This document shows positions 17,529-26,438 of a stretch of 64,000 bases of DNA, piece after piece. The notes beneath the pieces were generated by a model. That model saw nothing but the letters and a program-made list of their open reading frames with translations, had not been told where the DNA came from and did not search any database. The position numbers were made by a program, and so were the translations under genes. Each line of letters begins with the position of its first letter. Positions within the stretch are counted from its first letter, which is position 1. The stretch comes from Mesorhizobium sp. (GTDB lineage Bacteria > Pseudomonadota > Alphaproteobacteria > Rhizobiales > Rhizobiaceae). The stretch is from positions 62,001 to 126,000 of the forward strand of contig SAQE01000001.1 of NCBI GenBank assembly GCA_004020545.1, in the 5' to 3' direction.

Positions 17529-19091
17529 ATGTCAGCGCAAGACTATACGGAACACGACAAGCACGAGGACCTAAAGGTCCTTCACGGAATGGGCTATGCC
17601 CAGGAACTGTCGCGAAGCATGAGCCGCTTCTCGAACTTCGCGATCTCGTTCTCGATCATCTGCATCCTGTCGGGCGGCATCAATTCCTTTGCCCAGGCAA
17701 CGTCTTCGATCGGCGGCGCCGGTGCCGGCATCGGCTGGATCGTCGGGTGCGCCGTATCCGGATTCTTCGCCATCGCAATGGCGCAGATCGCCTCGGCGTT
17801 CCCGACGGCGGGTGGCCTTTATCACTGGGCGTCGATCCTAGGGAACCGCTTTACCGGCTGGCTGACCGCGTGGCTCAACCTACTCGGCCTGATCACCGTG
17901 CTGGGCGCCATCAATATCGGCACAGCGTTCTTCTTCACCGGAACGTTCGGGAGCTGGTTCGGGATGACCGGAACGCCGGGCGAAATTGTCGGATTCGTCG
18001 CTTTCATTACCGTGCTGCAGGCTTTGCTCAATCATTTTGGCATCAAGCTGACCGCCCTGCTGACCGATGCTTCAGGCTTCATCATTCTCGGCACGACTGC
18101 GGTGTTGATCGTGGCCTGCCTGGTGTTTGCCCCGGCGATCGACGTCACCCGGCTGTGGACCTTCACCAACTATTCGGGTGACGCTGGCGGCGGTGTCTTC
18201 CCGCAGTCCGATTCCATGACCTACCTGTTCCTGCTCTGCCTGCTGCTGCCGGTCTACACCATCACCGGCTATGATGCGTCGGCGCACACATCGGAAGAAA
18301 CGCTGAAGGCTGCGCACTCGGTTCCGCGGGCGATCATTTCGTCCGTGCTCTGGTCCTCGCTGATCGGTTGGGTGATGCTATGCGCCATCGTTCTGGCGAT
18401 CCCGGACCTGGCGGCGGGCGCAAAGCAGGGCTGGAACGTCTTTTTCGCCACGATGGACGCGATCCTGCCGGTATGGCTGAAGGAGCTGCTCTATCTGGGA
18501 ATCCTGATCGCGCAGTTCCTCTGCGGCCTCGCCACCGTGACCTCGGCGTCGCGCATGTTGTTCGCCTTCTCGCGCGACGGCGGCATGCCGGTTGGTTCGG
18601 CCTCGCTTGCCAAGGTCAGCCCGACCTGGCGCACACCTGTCCACGCGATCTGGACCGCGGCGATCCTCGAGATCATCTACGTCTTCCTCGCCCAGTTCAT
18701 CTCGATCGGCGGCACGAACATCTACACTATCGTCGTCAACTCGACGCTGGTCTTCCTGTTCCTCTCCTTCATCATCCCGATCGTGCTCGGTATGATGGCC
18801 TTCGGAACGGCGAAATGGCCGAGCCCGGGACCGTGGAATCTCGGCGCTGGCCTGTTCAAGCTGGTTTGCATCCTGTCGATCATCGGCATGGCGATCATCT
18901 TCTACATCGCCGTCCAGCCGCCGAACGATAAGGTGCTTTATATCACCATCGGCTTCCTCCTGCTGACCGCGGTGCTTTGGTTCGGCTTCGAGAACCGCCG
19001 CTTCCAGGGCCCGCCGATCGGCGACGAGATCGCCAAGCGCCAGGCGGCGATCAAGGCGGCCGAACAGGCAGTCGGCGAAACCGGCAACTGA
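17529..19091 (+). CDS. APC-superfamily amino acid/amine permease
   Basis: This is a 520-residue integral membrane protein with about 12 hydrophobic segments. The N-terminal cytoplasmic stretch ends in HGMGYAQELSRSMSRFSNFA, typical of the amino acid/choline (ACT) branch of the APC superfamily. The helix 1 loop SGGINSFAQATSSIGGAG and ITGYDASAHTSEET are further branch signatures. Family members import GABA, choline, ethanolamine or related compounds. ATG 17529 lies 20 nt after the amidohydrolase gene, so the two are co-transcribed. An amine or amino-alcohol substrate is consistent with the ligase and two dehydrogenases that follow. Confidence 0.92.
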   Translation: MSAQDYTEHDKHEDLKVLHGMGYAQELSRSMSRFSNFAISFSIICILSGGINSFAQATSSIGGAGAGIGWIVGCAVSGFFAIAMAQIASAFPTAGGLYHWASILGNRFTGWLTAWLNLLGLITVLGAINIGTAFFFTGTFGSWFGMTGTPGEIVGFVAFITVLQALLNHFGIKLTALLTDASGFIILGTTAVLIVACLVFAPAIDVTRLWTFTNYSGDAGGGVFPQSDSMTYLFLLCLLLPVYTITGYDASAHTSEETLKAAHSVPRAIISSVLWSSLIGWVMLCAIVLAIPDLAAGAKQGWNVFFATMDAILPVWLKELLYLGILIAQFLCGLATVTSASRMLFAFSRDGGMPVGSASLAKVSPTWRTPVHAIWTAAILEIIYVFLAQFISIGGTNIYTIVVNSTLVFLFLSFIIPIVLGMMAFGTAKWPSPGPWNLGAGLFKLVCILSIIGMAIIFYIAVQPPNDKVLYITIGFLLLTAVLWFGFENRRFQGPPIGDEIAKRQAAIKAAEQAVGETGN

Positions 19092-19173
19092 TAGACGTCA
19101 TCATGGCCATGGCCGGCATCGCGCCGGCCATGGTTTGTCCCTTTCAATCGACAAGCACTGGAGTGCCAAAGGA

Positions 19174-20544
19174 ATGGCCGGGAATTTCTCGTTCGATCAG
19201 TTGAAGCAAGCGGTCTCGAACGGCGAGATCGACACGGTGCTTGCCTGCATCGTCGACATGCAGGGCCGGCTCGCGGGAAAGCGCTTCCTGGCTCAATATT
19301 TCGTCGATTCCGCGCATGGTGAGACGCATGGCTGCAACTATCTCATGGCCTGCGACATCGATATGGAGCCGGTGCCCGGCTACAAAGCGGCGAGCTGGTC
19401 GAAGGGCTATGGCGACTTCGTCATGAAGCCCGACCTTTCGACGCTGAGGCGCGTTCCCTGGCTCGAGAAGACGGCGCTGGTCATCTGCGACGTGCTCGAT
19501 CATCACGACCACGAGGACCTCTCGCATTCGCCGCGCGCCATCTTGAAGAGACAGGTCCAGCGGCTCAAGGAACGCGGCTATATCGGTTATTTCGCCTCAG
19601 AGCTCGAATTCTACCTGTTCAGCGAGACCTACGATTCCGCCCGCAAGAAGCACTGGCAGGGCCTCGACACCGCTTCGCCCTATATCGGCGACTACCAGAT
19701 CGGCATCACCACCAAGGAAGAGGGCGTCATGCGCCGGCTTCGCAACGAGATGGAGGCGGCCGGCATCCCGATCGAGAATTCGAAGGGCGAGTGGGGGCCC
19801 GGCCAGGAAGAGATCAATGTGCGCTATGCCGAGGCGCTCGAGATGGCCGACCGCCATGTCATCCTGAAGAACGGCGCCAAGGAGATCGCCGAGTCCGAAG
19901 GCAAGGCGATCTCGTTCATGGCCAAATACAATTACGGGCTCGCCGGCAATTCCAGCCACATCCACAATTCGCTGTGGAGCGCCGACGGCAAGACGCCGCT
20001 GTTCTTCGACAAGAACGCGGAGTGGACGCTGTCCGCCCTCGGCCAGCAATGGGCGGCCGGCCAGCTCAAATACGCCAAGGAGTTCACCTGGTTCCTGGCG
20101 CCCTACATCAACTCCTACAAGCGCTTCCAGGCCGGCACCTTCGCGCCGACCAAGATCATGTGGAGCGAGGACAACCGCACCGCCGGCTTCCGGCTCTGTG
20201 GCGAGGGCACCAAGGGCATCCGCATGGAGTGCCGCATCGGCGGCGCCGACCTCAACCCCTATCTCGCCTTCGCTGCGCTGATCGCGTCGGGCCTCGCCGG
20301 CATCGATGAGAAGCTGGAGTTGCAGAAGCCGTTTGTCGGCGATGCCTATCAGGCCTCGCAACTGCCCGAAATCCCGAAGACGCTGCGCGACGCCACCGAG
20401 ACACTGGCGAACTCCACGATGCTGAAGCAGGCCTTCGGCGAGGATGTGATCGAGCACTACGTGCACACCGCCCGCTGGGAGCAGTTCGAATACGATCGCC
20501 GCATCACGGATTGGGAACTGCACAGGGGGTTTGAGCGGTACTAA
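19174..20544 (+). CDS. Glutamine synthetase-family ligase (gamma-glutamylamide synthetase-like)
   Basis: This is a 456-residue member of the glutamine synthetase superfamily. Active-site segments are ASELEFYLF, GPGQEEINVRYAEALE, GNSSHIHNSLW and MECRIGGADLNPYLA. The N-terminus (VLACIVDMQGRLAGKRF) is that of the PuuA/IpuC/GlnA4-like group, which joins glutamate to amines (putrescine, isopropylamine, ethanolamine), rather than of housekeeping GlnA. I start at ATG 19174 because the alternative upstream TTG (19135) adds only weak residues. The position between an amine-type permease and alcohol/aldehyde dehydrogenases supports gamma-glutamylation of an amine; the substrate is not determined. Confidence 0.9.
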   Translation: MAGNFSFDQLKQAVSNGEIDTVLACIVDMQGRLAGKRFLAQYFVDSAHGETHGCNYLMACDIDMEPVPGYKAASWSKGYGDFVMKPDLSTLRRVPWLEKTALVICDVLDHHDHEDLSHSPRAILKRQVQRLKERGYIGYFASELEFYLFSETYDSARKKHWQGLDTASPYIGDYQIGITTKEEGVMRRLRNEMEAAGIPIENSKGEWGPGQEEINVRYAEALEMADRHVILKNGAKEIAESEGKAISFMAKYNYGLAGNSSHIHNSLWSADGKTPLFFDKNAEWTLSALGQQWAAGQLKYAKEFTWFLAPYINSYKRFQAGTFAPTKIMWSEDNRTAGFRLCGEGTKGIRMECRIGGADLNPYLAFAALIASGLAGIDEKLELQKPFVGDAYQASQLPEIPKTLRDATETLANSTMLKQAFGEDVIEHYVHTARWEQFEYDRRITDWELHRGFERY

Positions 20545-20591
20545 AGCTGTATATAACGTTGACTGGTGCCCAGATAAAGCTGTAATACAGC
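20543..20591 (+). promoter_or_regulatory. Promoter/operator of the toxin-antitoxin cassette
   Basis: A perfect 13-nt palindrome GCTGTAATACAGC (20579-20591) and a direct repeat AAAGCTGTA (20543-20551 and 20577-20585) lie just upstream of the antitoxin gene. TTGACT (20559-20564) with TAATAC (20583-20588), spacer 18, forms a promoter whose -10 lies inside the palindrome. This is the usual arrangement for autoregulated toxin-antitoxin operons. Confidence 0.6.
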
Positions 20592-20615
20592 AAAGTTAGG
20601 CATCAGGAGCGTGAA

Positions 20616-21026
20616 ATGGGAAAGTATTCACCGTTGCGTTCGTATCTCATGTCCCAGGCCGCCGAACGGGTTCCGATGTCGTTCCAAGATATCGAGAAGC
20701 TGCTCGGCGAGAGGTTGCCGGCGTCAAAGCGGTACCCAGCCTGGTGGAGCAACAACCCCAGCAACAATCCAATGACCAAGGAATGGCTGGCTGCCGGGTT
20801 CCAAACGGAGTCGGTCAACATCGCCGGGGAAAATCTGGTGTTTCGGCGTATGCAGGGACATTCGAATGGTCCGAAAGGTTTTGCTGAATCGCCACAGGCC
20901 GAGATCCGTGGAACTCCGTCGCGCCATCCGATTTTCGGCTGCATGAAGGGAACGCTTACGATCAATCCCGATGTCGATCTGACGGAGCCCGCCGACCCGG
21001 ATTGGGGCAAAGTCTATGAAGACTGA
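20616..21026 (+). CDS. Antitoxin: DUF7662-like domain fused to a VapB-like tail
   Basis: This is a 136-residue protein directly before, and overlapping by 11 bp, a PIN-domain toxin gene. Residues 1-80 (YSPLRSYLMSQ, FQDIEKLLGERLPASKR, PAWWSNNPSNNPMTKEWLAA, GFQTESVNI) match the small domain I know from database labels as DUF7662, thought to bind nucleic acid or protein. The last 30 residues (IFGCMKGTLTINPDVDLTEP, then DPDWGK) look like the toxin-binding tail of VapB-type antitoxins. I infer that the DUF7662 domain replaces the usual AbrB or ribbon-helix-helix DNA-binding domain. GC content is visibly lower than that of flanking genes, which suggests acquisition. Confidence 0.75.
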   Translation: MGKYSPLRSYLMSQAAERVPMSFQDIEKLLGERLPASKRYPAWWSNNPSNNPMTKEWLAAGFQTESVNIAGENLVFRRMQGHSNGPKGFAESPQAEIRGTPSRHPIFGCMKGTLTINPDVDLTEPADPDWGKVYED

Positions 21027-21432
21027 AAACCTTCTTCTCGATACGTGCGCGGTCATCTGGATATCGCAGGACGAGCCGATTGCCGAAACGGCAGTAGAGG
21101 CCATCAGCAAGGTTCCGCAATCCGGCACCTTGAGCGTGTCCGTCATGACTGCATGGGAGATGGGCATGCTGGTGTCGAAGGGCAGACTGCCCTCGACGAA
21201 ATCTCCCGATCGCTGGTTCGATGAGTTTGTCGAAGCGGCGGCCGTAGAGGTTGAAGGGGTGACGCCGCGTATCCTGGTGGCGGCGTCATATCTTCCCGGC
21301 GCTGCGCATAGCGATCCTATGGATCGAATTCTCATAGCGACTGCGCGGGAGCGCGATCTGACGATTGTAACGCGTGACAGAGCCATCCTGGCCTATGCCG
21401 CACAAGGTCATGTTCGCGCCATTGCCTGCTGA
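21016..21432 (+). CDS. vapC: PIN-domain ribonuclease toxin (VapC family)
   Basis: This is a 138-residue PIN-domain protein. The metal-binding acidic residues are visible in LLLDTCAVIW (first Asp), TAWEMGML (Glu), SDPMDRILIATA (Asp pair) and IVTRDRAILAY (last Asp). VapC toxins are Mg-dependent endoribonucleases that cut tRNA or rRNA and are blocked by the cognate antitoxin. The reading frame overlaps the antitoxin gene by 11 nt, so the two are coupled. The pair lies between a glutamine-synthetase-like gene and an aldehyde dehydrogenase gene of what is otherwise a metabolic operon. Confidence 0.92.
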   Translation: MKTENLLLDTCAVIWISQDEPIAETAVEAISKVPQSGTLSVSVMTAWEMGMLVSKGRLPSTKSPDRWFDEFVEAAAVEVEGVTPRILVAASYLPGAAHSDPMDRILIATARERDLTIVTRDRAILAYAAQGHVRAIAC

Positions 21433-21456
21433 AAACGATCAACTGGAGACGTCATT

Positions 21457-22842
21457 TTGGAGACCGTAAAACTCAAATCCCCCATCGACGGCTCGATCTA
21501 CGCCGAACGGCCGGTCGCGAGCGACCAGGCAATCAACGCCGCCGTCGAACGCGCCAAGGCAGCGCAGGAGAAGTGGGCCGAAACGCCGGTCGTCGAGCGC
21601 GGCAAATACATGCTGGCGATGCTGGAAGCGCTGGTCGGCATGAGCGACGAGATCGTGCCGGAGATCGCCTGGCAGATGGGGCGGCCGGTGCGCTACGGCG
21701 GCGAGTTCGGCGGCGTCAAGGAACGCACCAGCTACATGGTCGAGATCGCTGAAGCTGCGCTGAAGCCGGTCATGGCCTCCAACCCGAAGGACGGGTTCCG
21801 CCGCTATGTGAGGAAGGTGCCGCTCGGCGTGGTGCTGGTGATCGCGCCCTGGAACTATCCCTATCTCACCGCGGTCAACACCATCGTGCCGGCGCTGATG
21901 GCTGGCAGTGCGGTCATCCTCAAGCATGCGGCGCAGACGCTGCTGGTCGGCGAGCGCTTCCAGCAGGCCTTCGACAAGGCCGGCCTGCCCAAGGGGCTGT
22001 TCCAGAACCTGGTCATGAACCACGTCCAGACCGAAAAGCTGCTCGGCTCGGGCAAGATCGACCATGTCAATTTCACCGGCTCGGTCGCCGGCGGCCGCGC
22101 CATCGAGAAGGCGGCGGCCGGCACCTTCATGACGCTCGGCCTCGAGCTCGGCGGCAAGGACCCCGCCTATGTGCTGCCCGACGCCAAGATGGACCATGCG
22201 GTCGCCAACCTCGTCGACGGCGCCTTCTTCAATTCCGGCCAGTGCTGCTGCGGCATCGAGCGCGTCTATGTGCATGAGAAGGTCTATGACGAATTCGTCG
22301 AAGGCTTCATCGCCGAGACGAAGACCTATGTCGTCGGCAATCCGCTGGAGGAGGCCACGACCATGGGGCCGATGGCGCAGGCGCGTTTCGCCGACCTGAT
22401 CCGCGAGCAGAAGGCCGAGGCGCTGCGCAAGGGCGCCAAGGCGCATATCGGCATGAAGGTCGAGAACGACAGGCCGGGCTCGCCCTATCTGGCGCCGGAA
22501 GTGCTGACCGGCGTCGATCACCAGATGAGCGTCATGCGCGAGGAAAGCTTCGGGCCGATCGTCGGCATCATGAAGGTGCGCGACGACGAGGAGGCGATCG
22601 CGCTGATGAACGACAGCCCGTACGGGCTGACGGCCTCGATCTGGACGCGCGACACCGAGCGCGCTGTGGCGATCGGCGACCGCGTCGAGACCGGCACGGT
22701 GTTCATGAACCGCTGCGACTACCTCGATCCGGCGCTGGTCTGGACCGGCGTCAAGGACACCGGCAAAGGCGCCGCGCTCTCGGCCATCGGCTACGACAAT
22801 TTGACCCGGCCGAAATCCTACCATCTGCGTGAAGCGATCTGA
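21457..22842 (+). CDS. Aldehyde dehydrogenase
   Basis: This is a 461-residue NAD(P)-dependent aldehyde dehydrogenase. The catalytic Cys lies in FFNSGQCCCG (Cys264 by the GQxC rule) and the general base Glu230 in LELGGKDP; FTGSVAGGR is the cofactor loop. It begins at TTG 21457 with GGAG 9 nt upstream; no ATG start exists in frame upstream. It is 24 nt after vapC and 18 nt before the iron alcohol dehydrogenase. The natural pair is alcohol to aldehyde to acid, acting on the (possibly gamma-glutamylated) amino alcohol. Confidence 0.93.
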   Translation: METVKLKSPIDGSIYAERPVASDQAINAAVERAKAAQEKWAETPVVERGKYMLAMLEALVGMSDEIVPEIAWQMGRPVRYGGEFGGVKERTSYMVEIAEAALKPVMASNPKDGFRRYVRKVPLGVVLVIAPWNYPYLTAVNTIVPALMAGSAVILKHAAQTLLVGERFQQAFDKAGLPKGLFQNLVMNHVQTEKLLGSGKIDHVNFTGSVAGGRAIEKAAAGTFMTLGLELGGKDPAYVLPDAKMDHAVANLVDGAFFNSGQCCCGIERVYVHEKVYDEFVEGFIAETKTYVVGNPLEEATTMGPMAQARFADLIREQKAEALRKGAKAHIGMKVENDRPGSPYLAPEVLTGVDHQMSVMREESFGPIVGIMKVRDDEEAIALMNDSPYGLTASIWTRDTERAVAIGDRVETGTVFMNRCDYLDPALVWTGVKDTGKGAALSAIGYDNLTRPKSYHLREAI

Positions 22843-22860
22843 TTTTTCGAAAGACAAGTG

Positions 22861-24033
22861 ATGTCCAAGCTCATCTCCAAATGGAACTACCCCACCACCG
22901 TCCGTTTCGGCGCCGGCCGCATCAAGGAACTGCCGGACGCGCTGGCAGCCGCCGGCATCAAGCGGCCGCTCTTCGTCACCGATCCGGGCCTGGCGAAACT
23001 TCCGGTCGTCGCCTCGACGCTGAAGATCCTCGACGACGCCAAGGTCCCGTATGGCGTGTTTTCCGAGGTGAAGCCGAACCCGGTCGAGTCCAACCTCACC
23101 GCCGGCATCGCCGTGTTCAAGAAGGGCAAGCATGACGGCGTCATCGCCTTTGGCGGCGGCTCGGCGCTCGATCTCGGCAAGCTGATTGCCTTCCAGGCCG
23201 GGCAGACGCGTCCGGTGTGGGATTTCGAGGATATCGGCGACTGGTGGACCAGAGCCAATTCGGACGCGATCGCGCCGATCATCGCGGTGCCGACCACGGC
23301 CGGCACCGGCTCCGAGGTCGGCCGCGCGGGCGTCATCACCAACGAGGAGACCCACACCAAGAAGGTCATCTTCCATCCGAAGCTTCTGCCGGCGATCGTC
23401 ATTGCCGATCCGGAGCTGTCGGTCGGCATGCCGCCCTTCATCACGGCCGGCACCGGCATGGACGCGCTGGCCCACTGCCTCGAGGCCTATTGCGCGCCGG
23501 GCTATCACCCGATGGCCGACGGCATCGCCGTAGAAGGCATCCGGCTGGTGTTCGAGAACCTGCCCAAGGCCTTCGCCAACGGCAAGGATCTGGTCGCCCG
23601 CGCGAATATGATGAGCGCCGCCGCGATGGGCGCCGCAGCCTTCCAGAAGGGACTGGGCGCCATTCACTCGCTGTCGCATCCGATCGGCGCGCTTTACGAC
23701 ACCCATCACGGCATGACCAATGCGGTGTTCATGCCCTATGTGCTCGCCTTCAACCGCGAGGCGATCGAGGACCGCATCGCGCGGCTCGCCGCCTATTGCG
23801 GCATCAAGGGCGGCTTCGACGGTTTCGCCAAGGCGGTCATCAAGCTGCGCAAGGAACTCAAGGTGCCGCATGCGCTGCCCGGCCTGATCAAGGGCCTCGA
23901 CATGGACAAGAAGCGCAAGGCGCTGATAGCCGACATGGCGGTGGTCGATCCGACCGCCGGCGGCAACCCGGTCAAGCTCACCAAGAAGGCGGCGCTTTCG
24001 CTCTTGGAAAATGCCATTGCCGGTGCTGTCTAA
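22861..24033 (+). CDS. Iron-containing alcohol dehydrogenase
   Basis: This is a 390-residue group III (iron-dependent) alcohol dehydrogenase. The NAD-binding motif is FGGGSALDLGK (97-107). Metal ligands fit Asp201 and His205 (GTGMDALAHCLEAY), His269 and His283 (AIHSLSHPIGALYDTHHG). The translation start could be GTG 22858 or ATG 22861; the latter matches family N-termini. It oxidises a primary alcohol or reduces an aldehyde. Its position next to an aldehyde dehydrogenase suggests the two-step oxidation of a hydroxyl group in the substrate of this operon. Confidence 0.93.
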   Translation: MSKLISKWNYPTTVRFGAGRIKELPDALAAAGIKRPLFVTDPGLAKLPVVASTLKILDDAKVPYGVFSEVKPNPVESNLTAGIAVFKKGKHDGVIAFGGGSALDLGKLIAFQAGQTRPVWDFEDIGDWWTRANSDAIAPIIAVPTTAGTGSEVGRAGVITNEETHTKKVIFHPKLLPAIVIADPELSVGMPPFITAGTGMDALAHCLEAYCAPGYHPMADGIAVEGIRLVFENLPKAFANGKDLVARANMMSAAAMGAAAFQKGLGAIHSLSHPIGALYDTHHGMTNAVFMPYVLAFNREAIEDRIARLAAYCGIKGGFDGFAKAVIKLRKELKVPHALPGLIKGLDMDKKRKALIADMAVVDPTAGGNPVKLTKKAALSLLENAIAGAV

Positions 24034-24277
24034 GGGCGGATTTCGGTGCCGGAATTTGATGTCGAAAACGAGGGGAAAGGAAGGTCAAGGGGCGGAAGGC
24101 AAAGCCAAATATAATTAGCCGGAAAAAGAATCGCGAGGCGATTGCTACAGCCGGTTAAAAAGAGTTTACTTTTTCATACTGCGGGGTGCCGGTTTCACAA
24201 AGCTTTCATCTGGCTGTCATACGAAAACGATACCGCATCGCAGGCGTCCAATGGCGTCAGTTCAACGGAGAGAACAC

Positions 24278-25384
24278 ATGTTCAAATTCACGGGGAAGGT
24301 GCTTTCCCTTTCAGCCGCGGCGCTGTTTGCGTCGACGGTGATTTCGTCCGCGGCTTCGCTGGACGATCTCGCCAAGGCGGCGAAGGCGGAAGGCGAACTC
24401 ACGGTCATCGCGCTGCCGCATGACTGGTGCGGCTATGGCGCCGTCATCGACGGCTTCAAGGCGAAGTATCCGGACATCAAGATCAACGAACTCAACCCCG
24501 ACGCCGGCTCGGGCGACGAGGTCGAGGCGATCAAGGCCAACAAGGACAACAAGGGCCCGCAGGCGCCCGACGTGATCGACGTCGGCCTGTCGTTCGGCCC
24601 GTCCGCCAAGAAGGACGGCCTGATCCAGCCCTACAAAGTGTCGACCTGGGATTCCATTCCGGACAGCGCCAAGGATGCCGAAGGTTACTGGACCGGCGAC
24701 TACTATGGCGTGCTTGCCTTCGAAGTGAACAAGGATCTGGTCAAGGAAGCGCCGGCTGATTGGGCTGACCTGCTGAAGTCCGATTACGCCAACACCGTGG
24801 CGCTCGCCGGTGATCCACGTGCCTCGAACCAAGCGATCCAGGGCGTCTATGCCGCAGGCCTGTCGACGGGTGCGGCCGCTGGCGAAGCCGCCGGCACTGC
24901 CGGCCTCGACTTCTTCAAGAAGCTTAATGGCGCCGGCAATTTCGTGCCTGTCATCGGCAAGGCTGCGACGCTGGCCCAGGGCCAAACTCCGATCCTGGTC
25001 ACCTGGGACTACAACGCGCTCTCCGGCCGCGACACGCTTAAGGGCAATCCGCCGGTCGATGTCATCGTGCCGAAGACCGGTGTCGTCGCCGGCGTCTATG
25101 TGCAGGCGATCAGCGCCTTCGCGCCGCATCCGAATGCCGCCAAGCTCTGGCTGGAATATCTCTATTCCGACGAAGGCCAGATCGGCTGGCTGAAGGGTTA
25201 TTGCCACCCGATCCGCTTCAACGACCTCTCCAAGAACGGCAAGCTGCCGGCCGACGTGATGGCGAAGATGCCGCCGGCCGATTCCTACGCCGCAGCGGTG
25301 TTCCCGACGCTCGACGAGCAGGGCAAGGCCAAGGAAGCCATCACCAAGAACTGGGATGCCGTTGTCGGCGCCAACGTGAAGTAA
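24278..25384 (+). CDS. ABC transporter substrate-binding protein (family 1)
   Basis: This is a 368-residue periplasmic binding protein with a signal peptide (MFKFTGKVLSLSAAALFAST, cleavage near residue 26). The mature part starts SLDDLAKAAKAEGELTVIAL, the layout of the spermidine/putrescine/iron(III) group (PotD/AfuA-like). ATG 24278 has GGAGAGAAC upstream. The following permease and ATPase genes complete an importer. The 244-bp region before it contains no gene and no promoter I can defend, but the gap suggests an independent promoter. Substrate could be an amine related to the preceding operon. Confidence 0.9.
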   Translation: MFKFTGKVLSLSAAALFASTVISSAASLDDLAKAAKAEGELTVIALPHDWCGYGAVIDGFKAKYPDIKINELNPDAGSGDEVEAIKANKDNKGPQAPDVIDVGLSFGPSAKKDGLIQPYKVSTWDSIPDSAKDAEGYWTGDYYGVLAFEVNKDLVKEAPADWADLLKSDYANTVALAGDPRASNQAIQGVYAAGLSTGAAAGEAAGTAGLDFFKKLNGAGNFVPVIGKAATLAQGQTPILVTWDYNALSGRDTLKGNPPVDVIVPKTGVVAGVYVQAISAFAPHPNAAKLWLEYLYSDEGQIGWLKGYCHPIRFNDLSKNGKLPADVMAKMPPADSYAAAVFPTLDEQGKAKEAITKNWDAVVGANVK

Positions 25385-25395
25385 ACAAGCAAATT

Positions 25396-25424
25396 GTCCG
25401 GGCGGCCGTACGGGCCGCCCGGAC
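25396..25424 (+). other. GC-rich hairpin after the binding-protein gene
   Basis: A perfect 12-bp stem GTCCGGGCGGCC/GGCCGCCCGGAC with a 5-nt loop lies between the binding-protein and permease genes and has no T-run. Such hairpins usually protect the upstream mRNA and so raise binding-protein levels relative to the permease. Confidence 0.7.
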
Positions 25425-25448
25425 GTCCTCGAAGACGGTAGCCGGCGC

Positions 25449-26438
25449 ATGACCGACCTCTCGCTTTCCAATCGGGCAATCGCGGGGAAGACCGCGCCAC
25501 CCAGCGAGACGCGCGCCTTGCGGCTGCCAACGCAATGGCTTGGCGTCGCGCCCTTCTTCATCTTCGCCATCATGTTCCTGATCCTACCCACGCTCTATCT
25601 GATGCTGGGCGCGTTTCAGAACGACGCCGGAGAGTTCACATTTGCCAACATTGTCGGCATCTTCGACCCACCGAATCTGAAGCTCTATCTACTGTGCCAA
25701 TCTGCGTCCTGGCTCTCGTGGACTTCCGGCAATTGCCAACTGCCCACAATTCTGGCGGCTTACTGGATATCGATGAAGGTCAGCCTCGCCTCAGCGCTGA
25801 TCGGCGCCTTCGCCGGCCTTGCGATTGCCATTGCCATCGTGCGCGGCGGGCTGCCGGACTGGATACGCTCGGCGACGCTGACATTCTCGGGTGTCGCTTC
25901 CAATTTCGCCGGCGTGCCGCTGGCCTTCGCCTTTCTTGCCACGCTTGGCCGGCTCGGCCTCGCCACGGTGATCCTGAACACCGTGTTCGGTCTCAACATC
26001 TACGCGCATGGCTTCAACATCCTGTCGTTCTGGGGCCTGACGCTGACTTACGTATATTTTCAGATCCCGCTGATGGTGGTCATCATCACGCCGGCGATCG
26101 ACGGGCTGAAGCGGGAATGGGGCGAGGCGGCCGCCACGCTTGGCGCAACGACGGCGCAATACTGGCGAATGGTGGTCATTCCGGTGATCTGGCCGAGCTT
26201 CCTCGGCACCGTGATACTGCTTTTCGCCAACGCCTTTGGCGCTATCGCCACCGCCTATGCGCTGACCGGCTCGTCTCTGAACATCATCCCGATCGTGCTT
26301 TATGCGCAGATCCGTGGCGACGTGCTGCACAACGCCCATCTCGGCTATGCGATCGCCTTCGGCATGATCGTCATCACTGGCCTGGCCAATGTCTTCTACA
26401 TCTGGTTCCGGACCCGCTCGGAGAGGTGGCTGAAATGA
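25449..26438 (+). CDS. ABC transporter permease
   Basis: This is a 329-residue inner-membrane permease with about six to seven hydrophobic segments, related to PotB/CysT-type components. The EAA loop that contacts the ATPase is GEAAATLGATTAQYWRM followed by VVIPVIWP. A hydrophilic loop near residue 80 (LYLLCQSASWLSWTSGNC) is longer than in the average permease. Its stop overlaps the next permease start by 4 nt. It is the second gene of the importer operon. Confidence 0.92.
   Translation: MTDLSLSNRAIAGKTAPPSETRALRLPTQWLGVAPFFIFAIMFLILPTLYLMLGAFQNDAGEFTFANIVGIFDPPNLKLYLLCQSASWLSWTSGNCQLPTILAAYWISMKVSLASALIGAFAGLAIAIAIVRGGLPDWIRSATLTFSGVASNFAGVPLAFAFLATLGRLGLATVILNTVFGLNIYAHGFNILSFWGLTLTYVYFQIPLMVVIITPAIDGLKREWGEAAATLGATTAQYWRMVVIPVIWPSFLGTVILLFANAFGAIATAYALTGSSLNIIPIVLYAQIRGDVLHNAHLGYAIAFGMIVITGLANVFYIWFRTRSERWLK

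Noticed and set aside
21439-23871. An 810-codon minus frame over ALDH and alcohol dehydrogenase genes
   Set aside because: A high-GC shadow without a domain; the plus genes are complete.
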